Source: Desulfovibrio sp. UBA6121 (lineage in GTDB: Bacteria > Desulfobacterota > Desulfovibrionia > Desulfovibrionales > Desulfovibrionaceae). Taken from it: 13,626 bases of DNA. The stretch covers positions 1 to 13,626 of the forward strand of contig DIVX01000105.1 of the NCBI GenBank assembly GCA_002422505.1. The letters are read 5' to 3'. Positions 1-8,280 of the stretch are shown here, one piece after another. Made by a program: the position numbers and the translations under genes. Below the pieces are notes generated by a model that was not told the DNA's origin, did no database searches, and saw nothing but the letters and a program-made list of their open reading frames with translations. Position 1 is the stretch's first letter; every line of letters begins with the position of its first letter.

Positions 1-2601
1 TCCTTCGGCCTCTCCGACGACAACGACCTGCCCCCCGAACACGCCGCCGAGCTTGTGGCGGCCGCAGCCAGCGGCGCAGTGCACCGCTTCACCCGCGAGG
101 GCAACCGCCGCATGTGCCTTGCCCGCAGCAACGCAGCCACGGGCTGGCTCATCGTCATAGAGGCCGACGAAGACGAAGTGCTGGCCCCGGCCACCCGCCT
201 GGCCACCGTGAGCGGCGTCATCTCCCTCGTCACCCTTGGGCTGGTGGTGCTGGCCCTTGGCGCCCTGCGCCGGGTGGTGGCCAACCTGCGCAACGCCGAA
301 GCCGACCGCCGCACCCTGACCGAGCTGGCTCCGGTGGGCGTCGTCACCTTCGGCGCTTCCGGCAGGCCAGAGTACATGAACCGCCAGGCGCGCAGCATTC
401 TGGACATAGGTCTCGAAGCGCCCCTGCCCGCAGGCATTCCCCTGGAAGATTCCGAGGGCGCGCCCCTGACCGGAGAGGGCTCGCCCATCGCCCGCGCCTT
501 GCTGGAGCGCACCTCCATCATCGGGCTGCTCACCTGGTATTCGCGCCCCGGCGGAGAGCGCAAGGCCCTGTACCTGAACGCCACGCCCCTGCAGGTGGAA
601 GGGCGCGAGGCCCACGGCGTGGTGGCCACCCTGGAGGACATTACCGAGCGCATGCAGGCCCTTGAGCTGCTGCACCAATCAGAGGAGCGCTTCTCCAGCC
701 TGTTCCGCCTCTCGCCCGACAGCATCGTGCTCTCCGAGCTGGACTCTGGCCGGGTGGTGGACGTGAACGAAACCTTCCTGGAATTCCACGGGCTCGACCG
801 CGACGAGGTCATCGGCAAGACCGTGGCCGAGCTTGGACTGTACACCGACGAACGGCAAATGCAGGAGATCGTCGAACGCGTGCGGACGGAAGGCCAGGCC
901 CTGAACTTTGAAGTCATCGGCCACGACAGGCACGGCGGAGAAACCGTGCTCTCCCTTTCCAGCCAGCTTATGGAGATTGCCCAGCACCGCTACCGCATGA
1001 CCGTGGCCCGCGACATAACCGCTCGCGTTCTGGCGCAAAAGGCCCTCAGCGCCTCGGAGGAAAAGTTCCGCAGCATTGTGGAATCTTCGCCCATGGGCAT
1101 GCATTTTTATGTAGTGGACGAGAACGACCGGCTGATTCTTTCCGGCGCCAACCCCGCGGCGGACAGGCTCCTTGGCGTGCAGCACCTGGGCAAGGTCGGC
1201 CTGCCGATACTGGAGGCCTTCCCCCGGCTCAAGGACAGCGACCTGCCGGAGCTTTACCGCAAGGTGGCCCTGGGCGAGACAGAGCGCCAGCACTTCGAAA
1301 TAGCCTACAACGACGAGGACATCTCCGGGGTGTTCGAGGTGCTGGTGTTCCGCTCCGGGGAGCGCGCCGCCACAACCACCTATCTGGACATTACCGAGCG
1401 CAAGGAACAGGAGCAGCGGCTCAAGCTCTCGGAGGAACGCTTCTCGCGCCTGTTCCGCTTCTCGCCGGAGGCCATGGTGCTAGTGGACTTGGCCGATGGC
1501 AGTTTTTCCGACGCCAACGAGGCCTTTGTGCGGCTTTCGGGCTACCCGGCGGACGAACTGTTGGGCAACAGCTCCAAGGCCCTAGGCTTCTACGCCGACG
1601 AAGCCAGCCGCGAGGCCATATACCAGTTGCTTGAGCGCGACGGCCACCTGGAGAACTACGAGTTCGAGGCCCGCCGCAAGGACAGCCAGCTCATACAATG
1701 CGCCATTTCCTGCCACATCATCAACATCGGCGGGGGGCGCTTCATTCTTGCCCTGGTGCGCGACATAACCGAGCTCAAGAAGATGCAGGAAATGATGATC
1801 CAGACGGAAAAAATGATCTCCGTTGGCGGCATAGCCGCAGGCATAGCCCACGAGATAAACAACCCCCTGGGCATTGTGCTGCAGGCGGCCCAGAACCTGG
1901 TGCAGCGCACCCGGGCAGATTTCAAGAAGAATATCGAAGTGGCGGCGGGGCTCGGCCTGGACATGGAAATCTTCCGGCAATACATGCAGGCCCGCAAGCT
2001 CGACGTATTCATAGAGGACATACAGGCGGCCGCAGTGCGCGCCTCGGCCATCATCCGCCACATGCTTGATTTCAGCCGCTCCAGCGAGAGCCGCCGCAAG
2101 GTCTGCGATCTGCCCGCCATCATTGAAAAGGCAGTAACCCTGGCCGGCAGCGACTACGACCTCAAAAAAAGCTACGACTTCAAGCGCATCAAGATACGGC
2201 GCGACTACGACGACGCCCTGCCCGTGGTGAACTGCACGGAGACGGAGATAGAGCAGGTGCTTTTGAACCTGCTGCGCAACTCGGCCCAGGCCCTGGCCGT
2301 GTGCGACCCGCCCGCCCAGGAACCCAGAATAGACATCCGCGCCAGAAACCACGGCGAATTCATCCGCATAGAGATTGAGGACAACGGGCCGGGCATGCCG
2401 CCGGAGGTGCAGCGCCGGGTGTTCGAGCCCTTCTACACCACCAAGCCGCCCGGAGTGGGCACCGGCCTGGGGCTTTCGGTTTCCTACTTCATCGTCACCA
2501 AGGGCCATGGCGGCAAAATGACCGTAAGCTCCCAGCCCGGCGAGGGCACCTTGTTCTGCATTGATCTGCCCGCCGAGCAGGATACGGAGGACGCGGCATG
2601 A
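1..2601 (+). CDS. Multi-PAS membrane sensor histidine kinase (5' partial)
   Basis: This is a sensor kinase that autophosphorylates a histidine and most likely passes the phosphate to the two receivers encoded just downstream. The frame is open from the first base, so the true start lies upstream; GTG at 55 is not the start. The first ~70 codons look like the end of a periplasmic sensor domain followed by one membrane segment (about 210-270). Four PAS domains follow, several ending in DIT motifs (DITERMQ, DITARV, DITERKEQ, DITELKK). The phosphoacceptor H-box is GIAHEINNPLG, with the His at codon 617 from base 1. The ATPase domain has an N-box (LNLLRNSAQAL), a G1 box (DNGPGMP) and a G2 box (GTGLGLSV). 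PAS2 and PAS4 resemble each other (SEERFS.LFR.SP), suggesting internal duplication. The TGA stop overlaps the next ATG, so the genes are translationally coupled. The ligand is unknown. Confidence 0.93.
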   Translation, partial: SFGLSDDNDLPPEHAAELVAAAASGAVHRFTREGNRRMCLARSNAATGWLIVIEADEDEVLAPATRLATVSGVISLVTLGLVVLALGALRRVVANLRNAEADRRTLTELAPVGVVTFGASGRPEYMNRQARSILDIGLEAPLPAGIPLEDSEGAPLTGEGSPIARALLERTSIIGLLTWYSRPGGERKALYLNATPLQVEGREAHGVVATLEDITERMQALELLHQSEERFSSLFRLSPDSIVLSELDSGRVVDVNETFLEFHGLDRDEVIGKTVAELGLYTDERQMQEIVERVRTEGQALNFEVIGHDRHGGETVLSLSSQLMEIAQHRYRMTVARDITARVLAQKALSASEEKFRSIVESSPMGMHFYVVDENDRLILSGANPAADRLLGVQHLGKVGLPILEAFPRLKDSDLPELYRKVALGETERQHFEIAYNDEDISGVFEVLVFRSGERAATTTYLDITERKEQEQRLKLSEERFSRLFRFSPEAMVLVDLADGSFSDANEAFVRLSGYPADELLGNSSKALGFYADEASREAIYQLLERDGHLENYEFEARRKDSQLIQCAISCHIINIGGGRFILALVRDITELKKMQEMMIQTEKMISVGGIAAGIAHEINNPLGIVLQAAQNLVQRTRADFKKNIEVAAGLGLDMEIFRQYMQARKLDVFIEDIQAAAVRASAIIRHMLDFSRSSESRRKVCDLPAIIEKAVTLAGSDYDLKKSYDFKRIKIRRDYDDALPVVNCTETEIEQVLLNLLRNSAQALAVCDPPAQEPRIDIRARNHGEFIRIEIEDNGPGMPPEVQRRVFEPFYTTKPPGVGTGLGLSVSYFIVTKGHGGKMTVSSQPGEGTLFCIDLPAEQDTEDAA

Positions 2602-2990
2602 CCAGCCCCGCCCGCCTGATGGTCATCGACGACGAAGAGCGCATCCGCCAGCTGCTTCTGGACTACCTTGAGGACTACGGCGATTTCGCCCTGCGCGCGG
2701 AGGAATCGGCCGAGGCGGCCCTGACGGAGCTGGACCAGGACCATGCGGAGCTGTGCATTGTAGACATGCGCCTGCCGGGCATGAACGGCCAGGCCTTCAT
2801 TCTGGACGCAGCCAGGCGCGGGCTGTGCGGCAGGTTCATTCTGCACACGGGCTCCATGGACTTTGCGCTCACCAAGGATCTTTTGGCCTGCGGCCTGACC
2901 GAGGACGACGTATTCTTCAAGCCCTGCGACATGGCGCTGATGCTCGCGCGCATCCGGCACATCCTCAAGCTTCCGGGAGGGGCGGCATGA
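2598..2990 (+). CDS. Single-domain response regulator (receiver only)
   Basis: This 130-residue CheY-like receiver has no output domain. The acidic pocket is IDDE at residues 10-13, the phosphoacceptor is Asp56 (VDMRLPGMNG), the switch Thr84 lies in HTGS, and the conserved Lys108 lies in FFKPCD. All residues needed for phosphorylation are present. It starts on the ATGA overlap with the kinase stop and ends on another ATGA overlap with the HD-GYP gene, so all three are one operon. Without an output domain it probably acts as a phosphate relay or sink for the kinase, or by protein contact. Its direct target cannot be read from the sequence. Confidence 0.93.
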   Translation: MTSPARLMVIDDEERIRQLLLDYLEDYGDFALRAEESAEAALTELDQDHAELCIVDMRLPGMNGQAFILDAARRGLCGRFILHTGSMDFALTKDLLACGLTEDDVFFKPCDMALMLARIRHILKLPGGAA

Positions 2991-4078
2991 CCATCCTGAT
3001 CATCGACGACGAACCGGGCCTGCGGCGCTCCCTTTCCGCCCACCTGGAGGACCAGGAGCACGAAACCATCGAGGCCGCCAACGGCCTGGAAGGCCTGGAG
3101 GCGCTGCGGGCCAACCGCGACGCCATCAAGGCCGTGGTGGTGGACCTGAACATGCCGGTGATGGACGGCTATTCGTTCATCGGGCACGCCGTGGCCGAGG
3201 TGCCGGAGGTGCCCATCATCGTGCTCTCCGGCGTGGGCATCGTGGAGGACGCGCTCTCGGCCATGCGCGTGGGCGCCTGGGATTTCATCACCAAGCCGCT
3301 GCACAATCTGAACATCCTCGACTACACCCTGAACAAGGTGCTGGAACGCGCCCGGCTGCTGCGCGAGAACAAGCAGTACCAGGAGAACCTGGAATGCCTG
3401 GTGCGCGACCGCACCAAAGAACTGGAGGAAACCCGCAGGCAGGTGATGCAGCGCTTGAGCCGCGCGGCGGAATACAAAGACAACGAGACGGGCCGCCACG
3501 TCATCCGCGTGGGGCAGATAAGCCGCCTGCTGGGCCGGGCCATGGGCATGAACGAAGACCAGAGCGATCTTTTGGGCGAGTGCGCGCCCCTGCACGACGT
3601 GGGCAAGATCGGCATTCCCGACGAGGTGCTGCTGAAGCCCGGCAGGCTTACGGACGCGGAGTGGGACATAATGCGCCGCCACTGCGTGTACGGCTGCGAG
3701 ATCTTGGGCCCGCTGGACAGCAAGGACGAGGCGCACCGCCTGTGCTCCGACCCGCTGCTGATGCGCGAAATGTCCGGCAACGAGCAGCTGAACCTGGCGC
3801 GGGTGCTGGCCCTGTGCCACCACGAGCGCTGGGACGGCACCGGCTATCCCTTTGGCCTGAGCGGAGAGGACATTCCCCTTGAGGCGCGCATAGTGACCGT
3901 TGTGGACGTGTACGACGCCCTGTGCAGCGACAGGCCCTACAAGCAGGCCATGAGCCCGGACAAGGCCGGGGAGCTCATCCGCGCCGGGGCGGGCACCCAG
4001 TTCGACCCCGCTGTGGTGCGGGCCTTTTTCGAGAACGAGGCCGAAATCATCGCCATCCGCCACCGCTGGAGCGACTAG
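2987..4078 (+). CDS. Response regulator with HD-GYP domain (predicted c-di-GMP phosphodiesterase)
   Basis: The 363-residue protein has an N-terminal receiver (IIDDEPG; phosphoacceptor Asp53 in VVDLNMPVMDG; TKPL lysine), a short coiled linker (about 125-150) and a C-terminal HD-GYP domain. The HD pair is at residues 203-204 in LHDVGKIGIPDE, the second metal motif is HHERWDGTGYP with GYP at 286-288, and VVDVYDAL and FDP follow. HD-GYP proteins with these motifs hydrolyse cyclic-di-GMP, usually to GMP, which affects motility and biofilm. An open frame continues upstream to 2753, but the ATG at 2987 forms an ATGA overlap with the preceding stop and is immediately followed by the receiver, so I chose it. 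Phosphorylation by the kinase at the start of the window is inferred from operon structure. Catalytic residues look intact. Confidence 0.95.
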   Translation: MTILIIDDEPGLRRSLSAHLEDQEHETIEAANGLEGLEALRANRDAIKAVVVDLNMPVMDGYSFIGHAVAEVPEVPIIVLSGVGIVEDALSAMRVGAWDFITKPLHNLNILDYTLNKVLERARLLRENKQYQENLECLVRDRTKELEETRRQVMQRLSRAAEYKDNETGRHVIRVGQISRLLGRAMGMNEDQSDLLGECAPLHDVGKIGIPDEVLLKPGRLTDAEWDIMRRHCVYGCEILGPLDSKDEAHRLCSDPLLMREMSGNEQLNLARVLALCHHERWDGTGYPFGLSGEDIPLEARIVTVVDVYDALCSDRPYKQAMSPDKAGELIRAGAGTQFDPAVVRAFFENEAEIIAIRHRWSD

Positions 4079-4083
4079 CCGAC

Positions 4084-4110
4084 GCGGCCAGCGCGGCCAG
4101 CGCGGCCAGC
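4084..4110. repeat. Three tandem 9-bp copies of GCGGCCAGC
   Basis: Three perfect head-to-tail 9-bp copies lie in the short gap between the two convergent signalling genes. They are non-coding on both strands. This is probably slippage in GC-rich sequence, with no evident function. Confidence 0.85.
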
Positions 4111-4117
4111 CGAACAG

Positions 4118-4145
4118 GCCCTGCCCGGCGCAAGCGGTCCAGGGC
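4118..4145. terminator. Possible hairpin between convergent genes
   Basis: GCCCTG (4118-4123) pairs with CAGGGC (4140-4145), with an inner CCG/CGG pairing. It sits exactly between the stops of the HD-GYP gene and the hybrid kinase, where a bidirectional terminator would be expected. There is no T-run on either side, so intrinsic termination is uncertain. Confidence 0.3.
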
Positions 4146-6772
4146 TAGGAGAAGCCCTCGTCCGCCTGGACCCGCGCGCCGCGCCGGGCCAGCACCCGCG
4201 CCACAACCCTGGCCAGTTCGGCCATGTCCACGGGCTTGGCGGTGTAGTCGTCCATGCCCGCCTCCAGAAAACGCTCCCGGTCCCCGGCCATGGCATAGGC
4301 CGTCATGGCGATGATGGGCACGCGGCTCTTTGCGCCCAGCTCCCGCGCGGCCCGGATGATCTTCGTGGTCTGCACCCCGTCGAGCACGGGCATCTGCACG
4401 TCCATCACCACCAGGTCGAAATCGCGCCCGGCCAGCAGCGCCAGGGCCTGCTGCCCGTCGTGCGCGGGCGTCACCTCGTAGCCGGCCTTGAGCAGCATGT
4501 GCTGCGCGGCCATAAGGCTGATCTCTTCATCCTCCACCAGCAGCACGCGCAGTCCGCGCGGCACGACAGCCAAGGCCCGCGCGCCCGGGTCCCCGGCGTG
4601 GACCTCAGCCGGAATTACCGCCTGCAAAGGCGGGTTGGCCACGCTCCCTGCGGCAGGCAGGCCAAAGGGCAGGCACACGCAAATCTGCGTGCCAGGCCCG
4701 GCGTTGTCCACGCAGAGGGTGCCGCCCAAGAGCCCCACCAGCCGCCGCACAATGGCCAGGCCCAGCCCCGCGCCCTGGAAACGGCGCGTATACGCGCCCT
4801 CGGCCTGGGTGAAGGGCTCGAAGATCCGGCCCAGCAACGCGTCGGAAATGCCTATGCCCGTATCGGCGATGCAGAACAGCAGGTGGCTGGCGGCTGGCTC
4901 ACTATGGGGCAGTTGGTGCACGCTCACCCGCACCTCGCCCTGGCTGGTGAACTTGAGCGCATTGCCCGTGAGGTTGAGCAGGATCTGCAGCAGCCGGGCC
5001 TCGTCGCCCAGCAGCACCGGGGGCGTGCCGGGGCTTATGTCGAAGCTGAAGGCCACGCCCTTTTCCCGCGCGGTAAGGGCAAAGAGATCCAGCACCGAGT
5101 CCCGCACGCCCGCCACGCTGAATTCCGCCTGCTGTACGGCCAGCATCCCGGCCTCGATGCGCGAGAAGTCCAGGATGTCTGACAAAAGCCGCGTGAGCCG
5201 CTTGGACGACTGCATGGCCGCCACCAGGAAGCGTTGCTGCTCGGAATCCAGGCGGGTGGTGGACAAAAGTTGCAGCATGCCCAGAATGCCGTTCAAGGGC
5301 GTGCGAATCTCGTGGCTCATGTTGGCCAAAAACTCGTTTTTGGTCTTGTTGGCCGCCTCGGCCGCGTTCTTGGCCTGGCGCAGGGCCTCCACGTTGCTCT
5401 TGCTCTCGTTTATGTCCAGGCAGTGGCCAATGTAGCCCACAAAGGCCCCGCCGGAGTCGAAGCGCGGGGTGCCCTGGTCCACAATCCAGCGGTACTCGCC
5501 GCTGGCGTGGCGCAGGCGGTACTCCATGCTGAAGGCCTCGCGCCGCTCAAAGCTGCGCGTGTAGATGTCCAGGCAGCGGTCGAAGTCCTCCGGGTGCACG
5601 CCCTCGGCCCAGCCGTTGCCCAGTTCCTTCTCCAGGGGCCGCCCGGTGAAGCGCAGCCAGGGCTCGTTGAAATAGTCGCAGAGCATGTCCAGCCCGGCGG
5701 TCCAGATGAGGGCCTGGCCGTTGTTGGCCAGGGTGCGGAAGTGCAGTTCGCTCTCCTTGAGCGCCCGCTTGTAGAACTTCTCGTCGGACTGGTCGCGGAA
5801 CACCAGCACCACGCCGCGTATGACGCCCGCATCGTCGGTTATGGGCGCGGCGCTGTCGGCTATGGCGCGCTCGGCCCCGCCGCGGGCCAGCAAGAGGGTG
5901 TCGTTGCTCAGATCCACGCGCACGCCCTCGCGCAGCACCTTGGCCACGGGGTTGTCCAACGGGGCGCGGGTGCCCTCGTTGATGATGTGGAACACCTCAT
6001 CCAGAAGCTTGCCCTGCGCCTGCCCCGTGCTCCAGCCGGTCATGGCCTCGGCTACGGGGTTCAGGAGCTCCACGCGGCCTGTCTCGTCGGTGACGATGAC
6101 GCCGTCGCCGATGCTGCGCAGGGTGATGCCGTGGCGCTCGGCCAGGCTGCGGCGCTGTTCCTCCGCCCGCCTGCGCGCGCGCCCCACAAGAAACACGTTG
6201 GCGCTCACTCCGGCCAGCAGCAGGGCGGATACGGCCAAAGCCAGGGCGAACTCGCGTTCGAACTCCTTGGCCATGCTCCGCTGCTCGGCCCTGGTCAATT
6301 CGTCCACGGCCTCGGCCTGGCGCTCCAGTTCGTGGTAGGCGATACGCAACGCCGCAGGCCCCTGCTCTCCGCCGTGGTCCGGGCTCTCAAGCTCCTCCAA
6401 CCGGGCGGAGAACAGGCCCATGCTCATGGTGAAGCGCTCCAGGGGCTCCACGCTCTCTTCTCCCCGGCTCTGGATGGACCGGTCGAAGCTGGCCAGGGCC
6501 TGCCGGATGAGGGCCAGGCCGTGCTCGCGCCGGTAGGGAGACTGCGGCTCGCCCGCAAGCCGCACGGCCAAAAAGCCGTGGGCCAGCTCTATGCGCGCCT
6601 GGCGCAGGGTGTTCACCCGCTGGCTGCTCAGGCGCATGGCCTGCTGCTGCGAAAGGTGCATCCAGGCAATGACGCCGCACACCAGAAGCGAAAGCACGAT
6701 GGTGCTCCAGATTTCCCAGCGGCGCGGGGCGGAGCGGACCCACGAAGCTCCCTGCTCACGCTCGGTCGTCAT
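4145..6772 (-). CDS. Hybrid sensor histidine kinase (PAS-PAS-HisKA-HATPase-REC)
   Basis: The 875-residue inner-membrane kinase has a membrane segment at about 21-40, a periplasmic stretch of roughly 130 residues, and a second membrane segment at about 175-196. Two PAS domains follow (the second ends in the DINESKS linker), then HisKA with His487 in ANMSHEIRTPLNG. The ATPase domain shows LNLTGNALKFT, DTGIGI and GAGLGLAIV. The C-terminal receiver has LLVEDEE and phosphoacceptor Asp791 in VMDVQMPVLDG. The frame is open further upstream to 7027, but that extension is the shadow of the binding-protein gene. ATG 6772 overlaps that gene's stop as ATGA and directly precedes the first membrane segment. 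No output domain or Hpt module is seen, so the final target lies elsewhere. It is predicted to be driven by the coupled periplasmic binding protein. Confidence 0.93.
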   Translation of the reverse strand: MTTEREQGASWVRSAPRRWEIWSTIVLSLLVCGVIAWMHLSQQQAMRLSSQRVNTLRQARIELAHGFLAVRLAGEPQSPYRREHGLALIRQALASFDRSIQSRGEESVEPLERFTMSMGLFSARLEELESPDHGGEQGPAALRIAYHELERQAEAVDELTRAEQRSMAKEFEREFALALAVSALLLAGVSANVFLVGRARRRAEEQRRSLAERHGITLRSIGDGVIVTDETGRVELLNPVAEAMTGWSTGQAQGKLLDEVFHIINEGTRAPLDNPVAKVLREGVRVDLSNDTLLLARGGAERAIADSAAPITDDAGVIRGVVLVFRDQSDEKFYKRALKESELHFRTLANNGQALIWTAGLDMLCDYFNEPWLRFTGRPLEKELGNGWAEGVHPEDFDRCLDIYTRSFERREAFSMEYRLRHASGEYRWIVDQGTPRFDSGGAFVGYIGHCLDINESKSNVEALRQAKNAAEAANKTKNEFLANMSHEIRTPLNGILGMLQLLSTTRLDSEQQRFLVAAMQSSKRLTRLLSDILDFSRIEAGMLAVQQAEFSVAGVRDSVLDLFALTAREKGVAFSFDISPGTPPVLLGDEARLLQILLNLTGNALKFTSQGEVRVSVHQLPHSEPAASHLLFCIADTGIGISDALLGRIFEPFTQAEGAYTRRFQGAGLGLAIVRRLVGLLGGTLCVDNAGPGTQICVCLPFGLPAAGSVANPPLQAVIPAEVHAGDPGARALAVVPRGLRVLLVEDEEISLMAAQHMLLKAGYEVTPAHDGQQALALLAGRDFDLVVMDVQMPVLDGVQTTKIIRAARELGAKSRVPIIAMTAYAMAGDRERFLEAGMDDYTAKPVDMAELARVVARVLARRGARVQADEGFS

Positions 6773-7632
6773 TGGGCCTGCGCCTCCTTGCCGCCCAGGA
6801 AGCCAGGCAGCTCCTGCCGGCCAAAGCCGAAGCCCTGCATAAGGGAGACGAACTCCGGCGTGGCCATAAAGGCGCGTTGTTCCCGGTTCCAGGCCTCCAG
6901 CAAGGTCTTGTCCTCCTTGCGGAAGGCGAAGGCCCCATACCCCAGGCACGGCTCGAACTCCGGCCTGGACGTCGTAAAGGGCTTGGCAATCTCCGTCTTG
7001 GCCGGGGGACGGCGCAGAATCATCCAATTAATGCTTGGGGCGGACAAGGCCAAGGCGTCCGCCAGCCCGGTCTCCACCGCCACGCGGCCGGTTTCGGCAT
7101 CGGGCACGTCCACCAGACGCCTGGGGGGCAGCCCGGCGCTGCGCAGCGCCTGCCCCTCCACCGCGCCGGAAAGCACGGCCACGCGCACGCCGCTTGCGGC
7201 CAGCACATCGTCGAAAGAATGCAGCCCGTGCGGATTGCCGCGCGCCACAAGCAGCCCCGGCTGCACATGAAACATGGGATCAGAGAAGCCCACCAGCGCG
7301 GCCCGCTCACGGGTGATGAACATGCCCGCCGCCACCACATCGATGCGGCCCCGGCGCAGTTCATCAATCAGCGCGCCGAACTCCACCACACGCCACTCGA
7401 TGTTGCGCACGCCCAGGCGAGCGGCTATGCGCCGCGCCAACTCCGGCGACTGGCCGGAAACCTCCCCGGCGGGAGTAAGAAAGGCGTAAGGAGCCTCCTC
7501 GGCATAGCCCACGCGCAGCACTCCGGTCTCGCGCACCCGCTCCAGCGAGCCGTCCGTTTGGTCCAGGTGGAAATAAGCCACGGCCAGCAAAACAACAATG
7601 CCGGTAGCGATGAACAGCTTGATTTTAGGCAC
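6769..7632 (-). CDS. Periplasmic solute-binding protein, family 3 (EhuB-like), kinase-coupled
   Basis: This type-2 periplasmic binding protein resembles polar amino-acid and ectoine binders. Recognisable stretches are VLRVGYAEEAPYAF, the GEVSGQSPELARRIAARLG helix, FGALIDELRRGRIDVVAAGM and FSDPMF. The spacing closely matches EhuB, but I cannot prove the ligand. I chose the GTG at 7632 (287 residues) because it opens a basic-then-hydrophobic segment (residues 2-20), a signal peptide or membrane anchor. The open frame reaches 7932, but the extra ~100 residues are arginine-rich and unlike any leader. A weak AAGG lies about 10 bases upstream of the GTG. The stop overlaps the kinase ATG. With no permease or ATPase gene nearby, it probably senses a ligand for the kinase rather than feeding a transporter. 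Confidence 0.87.
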   Translation of the reverse strand: MPKIKLFIATGIVVLLAVAYFHLDQTDGSLERVRETGVLRVGYAEEAPYAFLTPAGEVSGQSPELARRIAARLGVRNIEWRVVEFGALIDELRRGRIDVVAAGMFITRERAALVGFSDPMFHVQPGLLVARGNPHGLHSFDDVLAASGVRVAVLSGAVEGQALRSAGLPPRRLVDVPDAETGRVAVETGLADALALSAPSINWMILRRPPAKTEIAKPFTTSRPEFEPCLGYGAFAFRKEDKTLLEAWNREQRAFMATPEFVSLMQGFGFGRQELPGFLGGKEAQAQ

Positions 7633-7697
7633 GCGCGCGCCGCCTTGGCAAAGATTGACCGCGCCCAGCGCGGCATCCGGCGACCCGCGGAGGAGGG

Positions 7698-7716
7698 GAA
7701 GGCCACCATGGCCTTC
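7698..7716 (-). other. Hairpin in the leader of the binding-protein gene
   Basis: GAAGGCC and GGCCTTC form a perfect 7-bp stem around a 5-base loop about 65 bases upstream of the GTG start. If the adjoining promoter is real, the hairpin lies at the very 5' end of the transcript. There it could stabilise the mRNA or serve as a dyad operator. Confidence 0.4.
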
Positions 7717-7743
7717 TCTACGCTCTAGATATCGTTCAGTCAA
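7715..7743 (-). promoter_or_regulatory. Possible sigma-70 promoter for binding protein/hybrid kinase
   Basis: On the minus strand, TTGACT (7738-7743) is followed after exactly 17 bases by TAGAGA (7715-7720). The -35 matches the consensus at 5 of 6 positions, the -10 at only 3 of 6. Placement about 85 bases upstream of the GTG is sensible. Confidence 0.3.
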
Positions 7744-8280
7744 TGTGCACAATGGATATTCGAGGCTTCCCCGCGTCTGGCGGACAGACGGAAACTCGCG
7801 TGGCTTTTTCCTGCGCGCTACGTCGAATCGGCGGCGACCGCGACGACGCCGTACTTCGCCTTGCCTGCGCGCGGGGCACGGTGGGGCCCGCGCGGAAAGC
7901 ACACCAGACGGGGCATACGTGGACGCCAACACCTGCGTCCAGGCTGCCCCGGCTTTCCTGGTTCATTCCCTCGCGGAATCATCCGGCGCGCCATGCCTTT
8001 TTGGGTGCATGCCTTGGCAGGCCCAGGTTTTGCATCATCGGTTCAACCTCACGCCCCGACGAAACGCCAGGCAAAGCCGGTACGGCACCGCCCTCTGCCG
8101 TGAGCGGAGTTTCAGCGCCATAGCGCGCAGAACGATTCGGATGGACAAAAGAACGCGACTTTGCAAATCTGCGGATGCCATGGGTCGTTCCGGCCACAGG
8201 CGATTGAGGCCGACAGCCCCGGCAGGACAGCTCGGCATGTTCGCAGCGCTACAGCAACGAAAACAGAACCAGGAGGACGG

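Larger units (their letters stand above)
7633..8280. other. Gene-free divergent region
   Basis: About 650 bases separate the minus-strand binding-protein gene from the plus-strand methyltransferase. A plus-strand frame of 228 codons crosses it, but its translation is dominated by Arg, Pro and Ser, has no recognisable domain and lacks a good ribosome site, so I treat it as chance in GC-rich DNA. What can be seen: a short hairpin CCGCGC-CCA-GCGCGG at 7659-7673, a stronger hairpin at 7698-7716, a possible promoter for the binding-protein gene at 7715-7743, and an inverted repeat CGTCTG/CAGACG at 7774-7790. Nothing convincing is seen from 7800 to 8270. Confidence 0.6.

Noticed and set aside
2675..4063. 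462-codon minus-strand open frame antisense to the HD-GYP operon
   Set aside because: His/Ala/Gly-rich shadow of strongly supported plus-strand genes, no domain.
6773..7027. 85-residue upstream extension of the hybrid kinase
   Set aside because: It lies wholly within the binding-protein gene in another frame; the ATGA overlap gives a better start.
7633..7932. N-terminal extension of the binding protein by ~100 residues
   Set aside because: Arg-rich, no leader features; the signal-like hydrophobic segment starts right after GTG 7632.
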